This document shows, piece by piece, positions 51,201 to 63,143 of a stretch of DNA of 64,000 nucleotides. A model generated the notes under the pieces. That model did not search any database. It saw only the letters and a list, made by a program, of their open reading frames with translations, and had not been told where the DNA came from. Within the stretch, counting starts at the first letter, position 1. Every line of letters begins with the position of its first letter. A program made the translations under genes and the position numbers. This stretch comes from Fratercula arctica (Eukaryota; Chordata; Aves; Charadriiformes; Alcidae): NCBI GenBank assembly GCA_947846985.1, contig CANTUZ010000011.1:31863589-31927588 (forward strand). Reading direction: 5' to 3'.

Positions 51201-54200
51201 AATTTGAGTCAATAGGAATGCAACTGCTGCACTGAAAGGGAAAAATCACAATGCCAGATATCTTCTCCTCAGAGCATTTTTGACAGTGCTCTCGTACATC
51301 TATATTGGGTTTCCACTACACACAGAAATGATTTGGTGTATTCTGGAAATCCTGTAAACAAAGTAGTTCTAACATTTTGCCTTTTAATGTGACAAAGCAA
51401 AGCCAGAAGACAGGCAGCTAAAAGAAGTTAAAGGTATTTACGAAAAGAGGTATGTCTGGGATATTTCTGTTGTCAGCTTACATTTAAATCCCTCGGTGCT
51501 GGTAAATAGCGGGCATTCCAGTATGTGAAAAATACATACAGGATATGAATGTTTTTCCTAAGCATGTAAAGGGTTCACACTCTCTTTCTCAAAAAGAACA
51601 TTCTTGCTGTCTTTCATGTTGTAAATCTTATTATGTAAAACAGACTGTTGTGAAAAATAAATGATGGTGCATGATCCTGCAAGAAGCTTAGTATCCATAA
51701 GTTGTTTTAAAGCCAACAGGAGTAAAGGGCACTTGGCATCAAGCAAATTTCTACCATGAACTTGTGCTAGCCAGTTACTGAATGAAAAACCTTCTGAGAG
51801 AATAAAAATTAATGTAAATACACCTTGCCCAAATCATAAGTTGGCATGCTTGAGAAAAACCTGGCGTTGAGGAAAAATTCCACAGATCTTTCAATTGCTC
51901 AGGAAATGTCCAAGCCACCAGGAGGACTGCTCCTCTTCAAAACCGATGCAGTAAGAAACTAGCACACCATGAGCTCTACACTGTAATCCTCAGAGGCCCA
52001 ATGAGAACACATAGGTCTCATGAACATGTGCAGTAATATTGAGTCACTGCCAAAAGGAGCTCGCAAGGTGAGCATCATTCAGCTCCATCAATAGCTGTTT
52101 GATGACTAAAACGAAAGATCTTGAATTCCAGATCCATGGATGCCAGTGGCAAAGCTTCCACTGGCGTATGGAGGATCAAGGCCCATAAAAAAAAACCTTT
52201 AAAGAAAGTGCTGTATTGCCTGTGAAAAGTGATGGATTGATTTCACTCTCAACTGATGCTGAGCTTGGAATACAAGCTGTTGCACGGCAGTCTTGCCTCC
52301 AACACTCTCACGCTCTCCTCAGAGTCAGCGACTTGCAGTGGCAGAAAAGTAGTTAATCCTCTATGTTCTGTTCTACAAAAAGGCACAATTAGAGCAAGTT
52401 GCTCTATTAGGAGCTGCAGTAGAGCCATCAATTCATTTTTACTGTCCCCACAGAGCCAGCATTGATAACGGCTGTCCCCTTTCTGCTGCAGGTAAGTTAG
52501 TGGCCCAACGTGGGAAGACAACTTGAACAACCTACCAAATAGTCCATCTTTTTCTATCCTGTAACAGGACCCCAGACACTTCCTGAAAGGATAAATATTG
52601 TGAATCTTCACCTTTCAATCTGGGCCACAGCAGGAGACCGTGACCCTGCCACAAGCAGCAAGCTTGTATTTACCCTGCTCCATGGAAACAACGTATGCCA
52701 AGCAGATACTTATTTTTAGCTGGTCACTTGGCATAAAAATGATCACACCATGTTTATTTGCATTTTTAGCTTAATTACTTCTAACCTCCTGTTATACTTG
52801 AGAGAGTTCTAATAAGATGTTAAGAGAGAAGCAGTTCCCTACATACATTGCCTCAGGTTAGTTCAATGCCCCATTAGCCCATCTAATGCCTTCTCATCTG
52901 CAAGCTTGTGTGTGGGTGTCCTAAAGTCAATGTAAAGAAAAGCACGGAGGCTAAGGTAATATAACTTGTCTTTCTGGACCATATCTAGTCAGTCATGCGT
53001 GTTTTAGCTACCAATAACATTGGTGGTGAGAGTTAAAAACTCACCCCAATTAAGATATTAATAGATACCACCTACCCAGAAAGATAAATTTAAAAAAAAA
53101 CGTAGCTGCTTTTGGGGAAAAAACAGAAACCCAAAACATAATACATCACTTACCTTAGGAGAGTACCTTTTTCCATGGTATTTTTACTAGGTGACAGAAA
53201 CCATCATATTTTGTTATTTGAATTCTTACACGGCAGCTTCATCGCATTGCTCTCAGATACAAGAAGGGTACTTGGTTTTTTCATTGCTTTTGGTAAGGGA
53301 ATCCTTTCTGGTTCTACTATGGTAACAGATCCTATTCTATGGTGCTTCTGACCAAGACTAAGCTGCTTATAACTGACATTTCCCACAGAGAACCACAGCA
53401 GGAATTGACTTTGTTCCTCATCCATTCTGATAGCTCTGTGAAATAACTTCTAATCCTACCACCTTCTCACCTTTTACTGTACAGACCAAGTGGGAATAGC
53501 AGAAAACATGACATGTTTAATGTCCACTGTCCTACTGTTCAGCAATGAGTAACTGAACTTCTGGGCTCAGCTCAGGAATGAGCAAGGAGAAGGTTCTTTG
53601 CTCCACAGCAGGCAGGGGACTAGAACATCCTTGCTATCAATCACCGCAAGGCAAAAAATCAGAGCTGTGCTCTGACTGTTGTCTTTCTGCAACATATAAG
53701 ATGTTATTGCATTGTCCCTCACCTGGATGTAGGAAGAAATGGCAAGATGGGACAGAAGCCCAGGCCTCAGTGCTCTGGTTCGTGACTTGGCTTGTCAATA
53801 CAATTACGCACTATTGCTGCCAGTCAAAGCCCATGTGCTACGGAGCGGCCAAGGACCAGTCCTGCTGCCTTCTACCAGCTCTGGGATGGCACTGGTGATC
53901 TCCAAGAGAGCAGAAGGGACAGCCGTGCCGTCAGCTCCATCTCCACGTTTAGGGAAGATATCTGTGCAACAGCCCACAAGTCTGAACAGCAAGAGCTGTG
54001 GTTTCCACACTCTGCAAACCCGGCTGTGAGAAAGGAGACTGAGGTATGCGACAGTGAGCAACATGTTGGCAGGGAACAATTTTCTCGAGACAAGATCCAG
54101 CGGTACATATATTCTCTGTATTCTGACAAGGATGGTGACACCACCCTGCTTCCCAAATTACACTACAAATACCAGTATGTTCCCTTATTTACAAGCTCCC

Positions 54201-54526
54201 TCGACTTCAAACAATTTTAAAAATAACTATGATCAAGAATGTGAAAGTGCATTTCTGAACCTAATTAGATGGCTTGCCCCACTTTCAACACATGTCTTTC
54301 CAGAGAATTCATCTCTTTTACTGAAACATTACAAAGAATCAAAAAGACCGGGGACATTACAGCCCCGCTTTCTTTCATTCATTTAAACAAAACCACTTCC
54401 AGAGTTACATATTTAAGCATCACTTGTAGGATAACCCAGTTCATCCCCATAAAACACTTATTAACTGCTGTTAAGTCAACAGATTTATAGATACCAGTTC
54501 ATTATTTATTCCAGTAGGAGAAAAAT
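48254..54526. other. non-coding stretch with clustered chance-length frames
   Basis: Frames cluster at 49347-50008 (119, 100 and 118 codons plus; 93 minus) and at 53578-54220 (106, 96 and 142 codons plus; 91 and 94 minus). They overlap in several phases and on both strands, which argues for low stop density rather than coding. A full splice-donor match (GCAG/GTAAGT) lies at 52488-52497, with an upstream frame that stops before it. None of the products is recognisable. A transcribed but non-coding exon cannot be excluded. Confidence 0.6.
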
Positions 54527-54562
54527 AACAATCAAGATGCATTTAACAATCAAGATACATTT
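54527..54562. repeat. 18-bp tandem duplication (two copies)
   Basis: AACAATCAAGATGCATTT at 54527-54544 is followed directly by AACAATCAAGATACATTT, one mismatch in 18. It is a small local duplication. The unit contains an ATCAAGAT-like HMG-box (TCF-type) resemblance, so a doubled binding site is possible but unproven. Confidence 0.85.
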
Positions 54563-56173
54563 ATTCAAAGCATAATTGCACACATAGGGTGTGACCTTCA
54601 CACTAAGAGGCACCTCTAACTCCAAGTGGTTTGGGTGTGAGCAGGCAACAGGATAAATAAAACCCAAACATCCCAACAAACCCAACCACCAGCAGCATGA
54701 CTCCTCCCTAGCAAATAAGTATTTTTTGTGTTACAATCATCTATAAAGAAAGTAGTAAAACATTCACTCGAATCATACTGAAGTTTGAAAATACGTATTT
54801 AATTTATGTCACTCCAAATCACCTCTCCATGCCCTTGCAACCCCAGATATATCAATATAATGTTTTGTGTTCTCCCGCAAATCTTGCATGTTACGTTCTC
54901 TTGAGTAATTTATGATGAAACCCAAAAAACATACGGAGTATTCTGCTTCATGGAAACTACCTCACATACCAGGAGTAATGTTTGGGTAAGTGCAACATGC
55001 ACAACTCTCCTGAGACAAAACCTAATCATCGAAAAACATCCCTGTTCCTTTTTAATTCCCCATTTCTTCTGACTCAGAAGTAGAGGAAATGGTGTAGTAA
55101 GAAAAACACTTCCTAGACATCAATTCATAATGTCATTTAACTTTTTTACAGTGTTTTTGAATTCACAAACACGTAAAATGTTGAAAATAGAGACTAGTAA
55201 CATTATCTAATGCGTTTACTGAAAAGCAAGGCAAAAACTAATTCCAAGTAACAAATACTCAAAGGAAAAGTGAGCGAAACATTAAAAGATCCCCTTAGAA
55301 TACCAAATACTTTTAAGTTTCTCTTACTTGAACCAGTTCTGCTGGATATTTTTGCAGTACTAGCAGCAATACAATTTAACTTTAAATGTGGCCAAAGAAA
55401 AATTTGGGGGTTCTTTTGACAAATAAAGGAAAAAGAGCTCTGTAGTAGATGTTACACAAATTAAGGTGAAGACAGTATAATACTATGGTTTTCTGCGAGC
55501 ATAGAGCACAGAGAGGCTTTAAGTATAACACAAAAATCACCAGTTTAAACCAATGAATATAAAGCAGCAGACTTGTTGAGGTTGGCAGAAAAAGGCATAG
55601 ATGTAACAAGAGCCAAAACCTGTCTGTTTAGTTCCTGGGAGCTGGTCAGATATTTATGCTAATATGGAACAACCTTGGGTATCTGAATGTCACAGAGACA
55701 CAGGATGTGTGTGGAGAGTTGAGGTTTTGGATAACCGAGGTAATTTTCAGAGTAATTAACTAATGTCAGGGGACATGACCGTGTTCCAAATAACAGGGAA
55801 GGTTAGATAATCGAATGCTGCTGTCTTACCACTTATCTTACTGAATACTGTAAAGGTTTTTATTGAAAAGCTTTTACTGAAAAGGAGTTCAAGATCAAAT
55901 GAGCAGAAAGACCATTAATTTCACATGCGAAAAGCACTGCTACAAGGTAGTTTGTGCCAAAACACATACTGCTTGTCTGCCAGACAACAGAAAAGTGGTT
56001 TATACCTTGAAAAGTGAATTCCTCCCTCTGAAGAATTTACCATGCACCTCATCCCCTCAGCAGCAGGAGCTACAGCAGCACCCCAGCTCCCCAAATCCCA
56101 GGGTAAGAGCCCATCAGCTTTCCTTTTCATCTCCAAAACCAAGCCTCCCTGCGGAGCCTTAACTGCAAGTGCT

Positions 56174-56240
56174 GAATTTGCTGGTCTCGGCCTCACAGTG
56201 TCCTTGAGAAACACCCTGCACAATCTGGAATTTGCTGGTC
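56174..56240. repeat. 13-bp direct repeat pair, 54 bp apart
   Basis: GAATTTGCTGGTC is found at 56174-56186 and 56228-56240. The following bases (TCGGCCT versus CGAGGCT) are also similar, so the pair may come from an old duplication of a roughly 54-bp unit that has since diverged. Confidence 0.6.
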
Positions 56241-57228
56241 CGAGGCTGCAAATGCCATTTAGAATAACAGAAGTTTTCCAAGAACAAGCTGGGTGATACA
56301 GCTTTGCCAACAGGCAGGAAGTATAAACTTACCTTAGTGTCTGCTCTAACTCTGCACAAACTCAGCCTGGACCACGCGTGCTGCTGCAACTGCAAGCATG
56401 GCCTCGAGACCAAAATTCTCTCAGTAATCTTTCCAGTCCAATGATCTGTGTTGAAAGAAGCGTGAGTGCCTCCTGGGTCGTGTTCTTACAGTGGAGAAGA
56501 CATTCCCATCCATGCCTTTACACATGTGAAATGTTTTCTGTAGTTTTCAGTTCACTTACATGACACCAGGTGAATGCTGCTCTGTTGCAGCCTTCCATCT
56601 CTACTTTTCTTCAGCTACCTCTCTTGTTTATTATCTCTGAAACATTTGTAATAATAGCAGCATAACGGCACCAACGCCATTGTGCCTATTTTATAAGGCA
56701 ATAATCCACTTCCCTCCTTGAGATAAACTACTAGGGGGAACAAGAGCTGGGTTATTGGCTTGTAAAACAGTGTGATGATAGTATTATTGTCTAAATTAAT
56801 GTCATTTAACGCTTTATACCACAGTTCCAGAGGTCCCACCTCAAGCATTAATAATGCATTTTGCTTTTTAACATGCCGTACGGGAAAAGACCGACTTCTG
56901 ACATCCAGGGATTGCATCAGTAAAACCTAACTAATTGGTGCAATCTGCAAGAACAAAACAGGAGACCTCAATTGTTCCTAAGAACAGTTCAGTTACTTCA
57001 CTCTCCCACTCTGTCCTAACTTCTCCCCTGCCCTTCCAAATACAATCTTTTTTGTTCTTTACATTATTCATTTCTGAACAGTATGAAGAGCTAAAAATGT
57101 AACTTCTTCATATACCTCTTCCGTGCTAAAAAGTATATGCATTACCTCTTCTGAGCTACCTCGTTCTCATTCATATATTCTATCCCATTTATCAACATAA
57201 GAAATTGAAGCTTTACAAAGGAATCACC

Positions 57229-57247
57229 AAAAAAAAAAAAAAAAAAA
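57229..57247. repeat. 19-base A homopolymer
   Basis: An uninterrupted A run preceded by GAATCACC. It has no poly(A) signal upstream and no flanking duplication was noticed, so it is treated as simple sequence. Confidence 0.85.
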
Positions 57248-57778
57248 GACAACAAAACAGGCCCTGCATTGCTAAGACACAGTAAACAAGCCCCTGGCTG
57301 ATAAATTTGCTTATGACAATATTGGCAGTAATTTGATTCAAATTCCAGCAAAGTCAATTTTGAATTATAGCAGCCAGGGACAGAAAATAGCTGTTTTTCT
57401 TTGCTGTTAACCCCATAAAAGCTCCTTTTTTGAACCATAACATAAGTCCAAGATATTTCCCTGGTGGTGCAGCTTAAACCAGTGATCAGTATAAGTGAAG
57501 CATGATAAATAGCTACTGCACTACACCCCCATCAGCTGAAGTCTGCACAGGTCTAGCTGTGGAAACAGAAAGGTCATTCATTACTCAGTGTGAACAAACA
57601 GACAGCACATTTGTGATAAATAATAGCTATTACAGAGCTACAAAACACACTGAGGCTTTCTGCTCCGTAGCTGCGCATGGCTTCCCCTGTATTACTCTTT
57701 AAATAAAATTATTTAAAATCGGCTTCCTTGATAAAGACCCCCATGCCGCTGTGGATTAAAGTCCTAAACCTAAGCGTG

Positions 57779-57835
57779 AATATATATAAATATCTCTCTG
57801 TGTGTATATATATGAATCTACACTCACATATATTA
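57779..57835. repeat. TA/TG-rich simple tract
   Basis: Alternating TATATA, CTCTCT, TGTGTG and TATATA blocks form a degenerate dinucleotide tract. It can unwind readily and may be length-polymorphic. Confidence 0.75.
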
Positions 57836-60800
57836 TCAAATACATTTGTTTGGTTATAGTAAGTGGCACACAAGTCATTTGTCTCATCTACTACAAAATA
57901 TAGAGGATACTAGCGGCATATTTGCCTTTATTTTCCCTCATCAGTCATGATGTGGATGTCAGGATCGTATTGGAAACAGTAATTAATAAGGAGTTGCCTG
58001 ACCAGGGGTTGGCTAAGATGTCAGTTCTCAGTGATTGCTTGAAAAAACCATACCAAGCAAGCAAACAGCCTCCACGAGGTTTTCTGTCCCTGCCACCACG
58101 ACCAGAAGGACAGATTATACCAGCACAGTTTTCACTTGCTGGTCAGCCTTCTCAATAAAACATCATTTAATATTAGTTCAAACCTGGTAAGCACGGCAGG
58201 TGCAGAGTCGTTCTGACACGGAGAATGGACGGATCGTCCTAACTCCCACAACATGAGCAACTGCAAAAGCCATCATCTAAGAACTCTCATCACACTGAGG
58301 AACACTGTACGTCCCAAGTGTTCCTAGTAAAATAAAGGGATTATATGAGACCTTTCTGTGAAAGAAATCACTGCCATACAAAGTTAATATACATTTTCTA
58401 CTTATCTACTTTTGTCCAGTATGAAGTCAGCAGAAGTGTCTGCAGCGCCTGCTGCCCGTTCTCCCTTGCTGGGGTGCAAAGAGAGAAACGCGCCTTTAAT
58501 TATACCAATTTAATTTACAAATCTGCTAGCTGTACTGGCTCCCTGAACAGCCCACCTTGCACTTCAGCTATCTGTGCCACAATCTGAGCAATGCATGAGC
58601 ACAGGGCAGATGGGCAGCTAACTTTTTTCAAACCATATTAAAAATTCGGAAGGATCTTTGGAAGTGTTTAGGATCAAATTGTTTTCTCTTACCAACATAC
58701 CTGGTCAAATGTGTTCAATTTCACAATACAGCTTGTACTTAAAGCAGCATTAAATATAATTTTGCAGTCTCTGCTGGCCTCCAGCCCTGCACTTCTGTTT
58801 GTTTTGGTCGAGGACAATTCACCCTGCTCATGAGGAGCACCTCCAGCCACACGCGTGCAGGGGAAATTAACTGGTCACCGCGTGAAAGCAAAGACATGAA
58901 CGCTTGAGTGCATGAATCCGATCACAGGAAGAGAGTCCAAGCAGCTCTGTGCTCCAATATTCAGCAGGAAATTAACTCTCCTGCATTTCCATCCCTGGCC
59001 TCTGCTGAATATGCAGCAGTAGCAATTAACTTTTACAGAGGTGGGGAGGGAGGAGAAAAGGGTGAAAGTTCTGAACTTTCACCAAACTTAGACCATTAAT
59101 CACAATCTGTAAATTCAGATGAAGAGCCCAGAGAAGCAAATGATTCCCTGTAAGTTTCAATTCTTCATTTACATGGCAAACAGAAAACACAGGTCGTAAC
59201 TCACAGCAACTGGAGTGCAAACTATCAAATTAGCCCAATAGAGTATGTCATTGTGCAGCTTCAGAAACAAACAACAGCCAGGAATGAAGCCTCCTGAAAG
59301 TCAGAGATATTCAACTGAGCATACTACACAGTGTGCTAGGATGAGTGTGGTGATTACTGGGAGTAATGACATGAATAGCAAAATGATACAGGGCGTTTAT
59401 TTCAACCATGGAAATCAAGGAAGCCTGCAGCAATTTAAATTTTAGGCTTTACAGCTAAAGGCAAAGCAAGCTCTATAAAAAAAATTCCTAACACAAAGAA
59501 AATTAGAGCTCCTTACCTTTTGTTAGGTATATATTTTTCTAGTTCTCTGTGGAAATGGTACAAAAAACTTGAATAACAATGTTCAATTACAAAACTTTCT
59601 GATAGCTACATATAACGTTTTCTCTCTATATGCAGGACATACATGTTAGATATACTGTATGCATATAGCATCTCTGCATGTGTGTGTGAATATGCACACA
59701 AGTGTACACAACTGGGTTATTCTCATAACTTACTTTTTTTTTTTTTTTAAAGTAAAGCACATGTTCTTGATGGGTAACCGATGGAAAGGCTTTCAAGAAT
59801 TTCTTCTGCTAGGTTCCTTTCTGCACCTCTCTGTGAATAGTCCTGAAACAGGAGATTCAAAAGGACACAAACATTTGCCCAGAATCTGGAGATTTCCAGC
59901 TCCTTATTCAGCTCCTAAAGCCTAGCCTTGCTGCCAAGAAAGAAGCTGTCGCAACACCCAACTTGAAAGCACCTGAACTTCAGGAGTGCGAGTGTCCATT
60001 TCTAGTATGATTTGTCCTGCAAAAAGGGACAGAAAAGCTTCTGTTGCAGTGACCCAGGCTGGGAAACAGCTCAGATGCTCTCGACACTTTCACAGCTCAC
60101 CACCTACAAAGCCTACAGCAGAGTCAAAAGGCAAAAAACATCTCGTAATCACAGTGGGTCGGTACCTCTTACCTGACACCTTAGCCCCAATATGCTTCTT
60201 ACTGACAAGCAAATAAACATGTGGCACTTAACATAGAGCATCCAGGCAGACAAGCTGAAAGTCGGAAGGAAAAGGCTGGATCCAGCTACAACAGAAGCTG
60301 CTGCCAAAATGCAGCCATCCCTCCTTTTTTGAGGGTCAAGTGCTATCGGCAAAAGAGAAGAAGCCGAGAGTGGCTCCATTGATGTGACATTCGATGGGAG
60401 GGGTCACTGCAATAATCTCATTAGCTTCTACCCAAAACCAACTACACTGTCCTGTAGGCACTGAAATAGAGCTGGTACATTGAAAATTCTCTCATTGAAA
60501 CTCTGATTCCTTCAACAAGAACCAAATTTCTGGAAGCTTTATTTTTCCAGGCAACAAGATCCAACTGTCTCAGTAGATCCAGGCAATTGGAGCAGGGGGT
60601 CGCTCACTCTAGTTTAGACCCACAACTGAGAAACCCATCTCTGCACACTCCGGTAAGTAAAGCCGAAACATGGGATTTTTTTAGGGCAAATGTATTACTG
60701 CAGTAAAAGCACAAATTATTTGTTGTTCTAAAAATGCCTCTCCCCTCTGCCCCCTTTTCTTAAGCCAAGCTATAAAAATATCAGGTAAAAGCAACAAGTG

Positions 60801-60875
60801 CAGGGGCTAAATTATTTTTCATGTGGCAGGTCAGCCAGGAAGCATTTTACCTGTCCGCAGATTTCAGGACTCAAC

Positions 60876-60891
60876 AAAAAAAAAAAAAAAA
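60876..60891. repeat. 16-base A homopolymer
   Basis: An uninterrupted A run in non-coding DNA. Simple sequence. Confidence 0.85.
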
Positions 60892-61350
60892 GGCCATCAA
60901 ATCTCTTTGACACCTCAAAGCTACAGACAAGTTAAACAAAACAAAACCAAAAACTTCCAAGGTTTGGAAAATTCTCTCTTCCGCATAATTTAAGAGTAAC
61001 AAATCTCTGGACCACTAGCTCTAATGGCACTCGTACAGTGCAGAATACCTGTCAGGATCTCTCACCTGAACTATCTCCCTTCTCATAAACACGTGATTTC
61101 TTGTCTGGTTGGTCCATGGAAAGATTCCTTGGAGGCCACAAAGGATCCTCCTTTCATTTGCTTAAAAGAACTCTTTGCAGAAGTAACAAGATACCATTCT
61201 GAGAGGGTTACTTTAAAACTCTTAGAGGTACAGTTTTAGGGGTGAGAGCTGAGGGTGATTCCTACTTTGCAGCCAGGTTGACTGCAATAAGCCTCAGGCA
61301 GGATAAATGCAGGGAGCAGGCTGGCAAAGTGTGGACCTTAGGGTAGGGCT

Positions 61351-61432
61351 CTCATTTACATTAAGATCATTTTAAACCACTCCCAAAAGGGCAAAGAGCA
61401 GCGTAAATGGCTTCTATGTGGGAGTAAATTAC
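61351..61432. mobile_element. ancient palindromic (MITE-like) repeat relic
   Basis: The left half CTCATTTACATTAAGATCAT with TTTAAACCACTC is roughly the reverse complement of the right half GCGTAAATGGCTTCTATGTG with GGAGTAAATTAC. The junction has an A/G-rich spacer. This CTCATTTACA ... TGTAAATGAG layout is one I associate with old palindromic repeats in reptiles and birds. The copy is too worn for a family name. Confidence 0.42.
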
Positions 61433-62000
61433 AAGTGTACAAAGGATCAAAACAATGCCGACACTATGCATACAAAGTGACACACTTCTTCTTTCAGAAT
61501 TTGAAATTACTTTCATCTGTACCTTGCTTAGAATTCCTCATAACAGGCCTCTTTCTTTTTTTGAAAGGAACTGTAGACATACTTCTGCTCAAACCCTTAT
61601 TTAATGATGGTATTCACTTGGTTTTCAAATCTTTGCTAAAAGAGAAGAGCTGAAACATCCATACAAAGTTTCTGATGGTTCTTTGGAGCAAAACAATACC
61701 GTTCTAGAAAACTTCAGTTCAACCGCCTTTCAGGATATTGCTGGCCAACACAGCCAGAAGCATGTTTTTACACTCCAAAATACTAATTTCATGATGAATT
61801 TCTACATACCCCAAGTCTTGCACAGTTTCCAAGCTTTCGCTCTTGTTTTACAAATCTGTATTTTCAATACAGATGAATGTCTCAGCCATGCTCTGCTTTA
61901 AAATAAATTGTTAAACAGGAATGTTAATTAAATTAATTTATTCAGTTACCTCAGTTTTTAGTTTGCAACATGAGCAAAGCTGAGAGGACTCAGATAAATC
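61433..62000. other. non-coding stretch between two repeat relics
   Basis: AT-rich, with two 72-codon frames on the plus strand that match nothing known. No element recognised. Confidence 0.65.
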
Positions 62001-62099
62001 CTTCTAAGTACACGCTTTGACTGTAAGTGTATGAGCAGCCCCTTAGTTCAATGGGATTTAGGATCACCACAAATACTTGTTTACTGGCAGAGCTGAGGA
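62001..62099. mobile_element. ancient palindromic (MITE-like) repeat relic
   Basis: The order CTAAGTACACGCTTTGACTG, TAAGTGTATGAGCAGCCCC, then TTCAATGGGATTTAGGATC follows, with changes, a palindromic sauropsid repeat. Its arms read CTTAAGCAC-ATGCTTAA and its centre is CCCATTGA-TCAATGGG. The right arm has decayed. No transposase is expected, as such elements are non-autonomous. Confidence 0.45.
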
Positions 62100-62842
62100 C
62101 GAGTCCATTTCCCCACTTTGAAAATCAGGGCCAGAATGCTCCGGTGAGGCGCAGATAATACACTGGAATTAGGTTCTGGGTTATTACTCTGATATTAATG
62201 ACACAGTTACAGCAACACAAGTGTATAGTGGAAAAGTTAACAGAGAGACACAAAAAAAATCCTGGGCCATCCAAGAACAGAAAACAATTTTCCCCAACAA
62301 AGGTGCATGACATGAAATTAAGTGGACTAGCTTTGCTTATTCCCGAATCCTCTTTCATTCAACAATCAAGATCTGGAAGAAAGAGGCTTTTTTGTTTGCC
62401 ATTAGTGGGGGTGGTTTGTTTTACACGTAAAATAAATTACGCTGTGAAGAACAGTGCCTGACCACGAGCTGGCATACCACCAGCTTTTAATGGCACTCTG
62501 AGTGGCTCACACACTTCCCTTTCAGTCCAAGTGTCTTGATACTCCTTTTGGAGTTTGTTCACAGATTTCTTTTTAAAAAAAAAAAAAAAAAAAAAGCCTG
62601 AGGATTTAAAAAGTTTGCTATCTGAGTCATCTCTGCATGATTTGGGTGAGTGAGTCTTTCATTTCCAGTCCTTTTTAGAACTAAAAACTCCCTAACGGAA
62701 CGTGGTTACATCTGGAGTGAAATTTGCTGTTTGATCAACTAGAGATGTAGAATAGGGAGGTCTGACAATGGCAAATTGACTTTGTGCTCGGGGTAACTCA
62801 AAGTTCAAATTAGCACTGAAAGAAGCTGAAGTAAGGTGCAGA
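62100..62842. other. non-coding stretch with a 21-base A run
   Basis: Holds a homopolymer of A at 62575-62595 and frames of at most 87 codons. The A run is not preceded by a poly(A) signal at the usual spacing. No gene seen. Confidence 0.65.
62575..62595. repeat. 21-base A homopolymer
   Basis: An uninterrupted A run that follows a short T run (TTTCTTTTT), making a small T/A snap-back. Simple sequence. Confidence 0.85.
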
Positions 62843-63143
62843 AGTATGGTCGACTGGTTAAAGCACATGCCTGGGAGACGGGCCTGCAACGCTCAATTCC
62901 CAGCCTTGCCAGTGACTCACTAAACCCAGTTCCACAAAGCGCTTGCAAACGCTCAGGATGTGGGATAAAATTCTTGCACTCCCTAAAGAACCTCACCGGC
63001 TCCAAGCCTGGATGACTTCCATTTGATTTAACTTCTCTGTACCTCAGCCTGTGGTGTATGCAGTAATTCATTTAATCTGTAATACGGTTTGAGATCCCTG
63101 AATAAATATGCAATTCTCATAAATATTAATACTTTATTATTAA
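62843..63143 (+). mobile_element. ancient MIR-like tRNA-derived SINE
   Basis: The head GTATGGTCGACTGGTTAAAG continues with CACATGCCTGGGAGACGGG. This looks like a pol III A-box region of a tRNA-derived SINE (GG..TGGTTAA..GCAC). CTCAATTCCCAGCCTTGCCA matches the B-box region (GGTTC-AATCC-type, then GGCTCTGCCA). The MIR-type core appears at 63029-63046 as TTAACTTCTCTGTACCTC. The tail contains GGTTTGAGATCCCTGAATAA and ends near TACTTTATTATTA, as in reptile MIR-like elements. About 100 bases between the B-box and the core (62925-63025) do not fit and may be an insertion or divergent part. No functional tRNA is encoded: the cloverleaf arms are broken. Confidence 0.62.

Larger units (their letters stand above)
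54563..61350. other. AT-rich non-coding stretch, no gene seen
   Basis: Contains a 19-base A run (57229-57247), a TA-rich simple tract (57779-57835), a T run (59734-59748) and a 16-base A run (60876-60891). A donor-like CCG/GTAAGT lies near 60650-60658 with no supported exon. The longest frames (129 codons at 55921-56310 minus, 100 at 56615-56917 minus) show no known motif. Confidence 0.6.

Noticed and set aside
51160..51245. Possible palindromic sauropsid repeat (CCTCAGGCAAAAG and GAGTCAATAGGAAT)
   Set aside because: The halves are in the wrong order for the palindrome I remember, and the match is weak.
53578..54220. Overlapping frames of 106, 96 and 142 codons on the plus strand as a possible gene
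   Set aside because: They overlap in all phases and with minus-strand frames, the longest equals the chance maximum for the window, and no product is recognisable.
57229..57247. A run as the tail of a retrocopy
   Set aside because: There is no poly(A) signal at the right distance and no flanking direct repeat was found.
62846..62920. Possible tRNA gene
   Set aside because: It has A- and B-box-like words, but the cloverleaf arms do not pair and it continues into a MIR-like core. A SINE head is the better reading.
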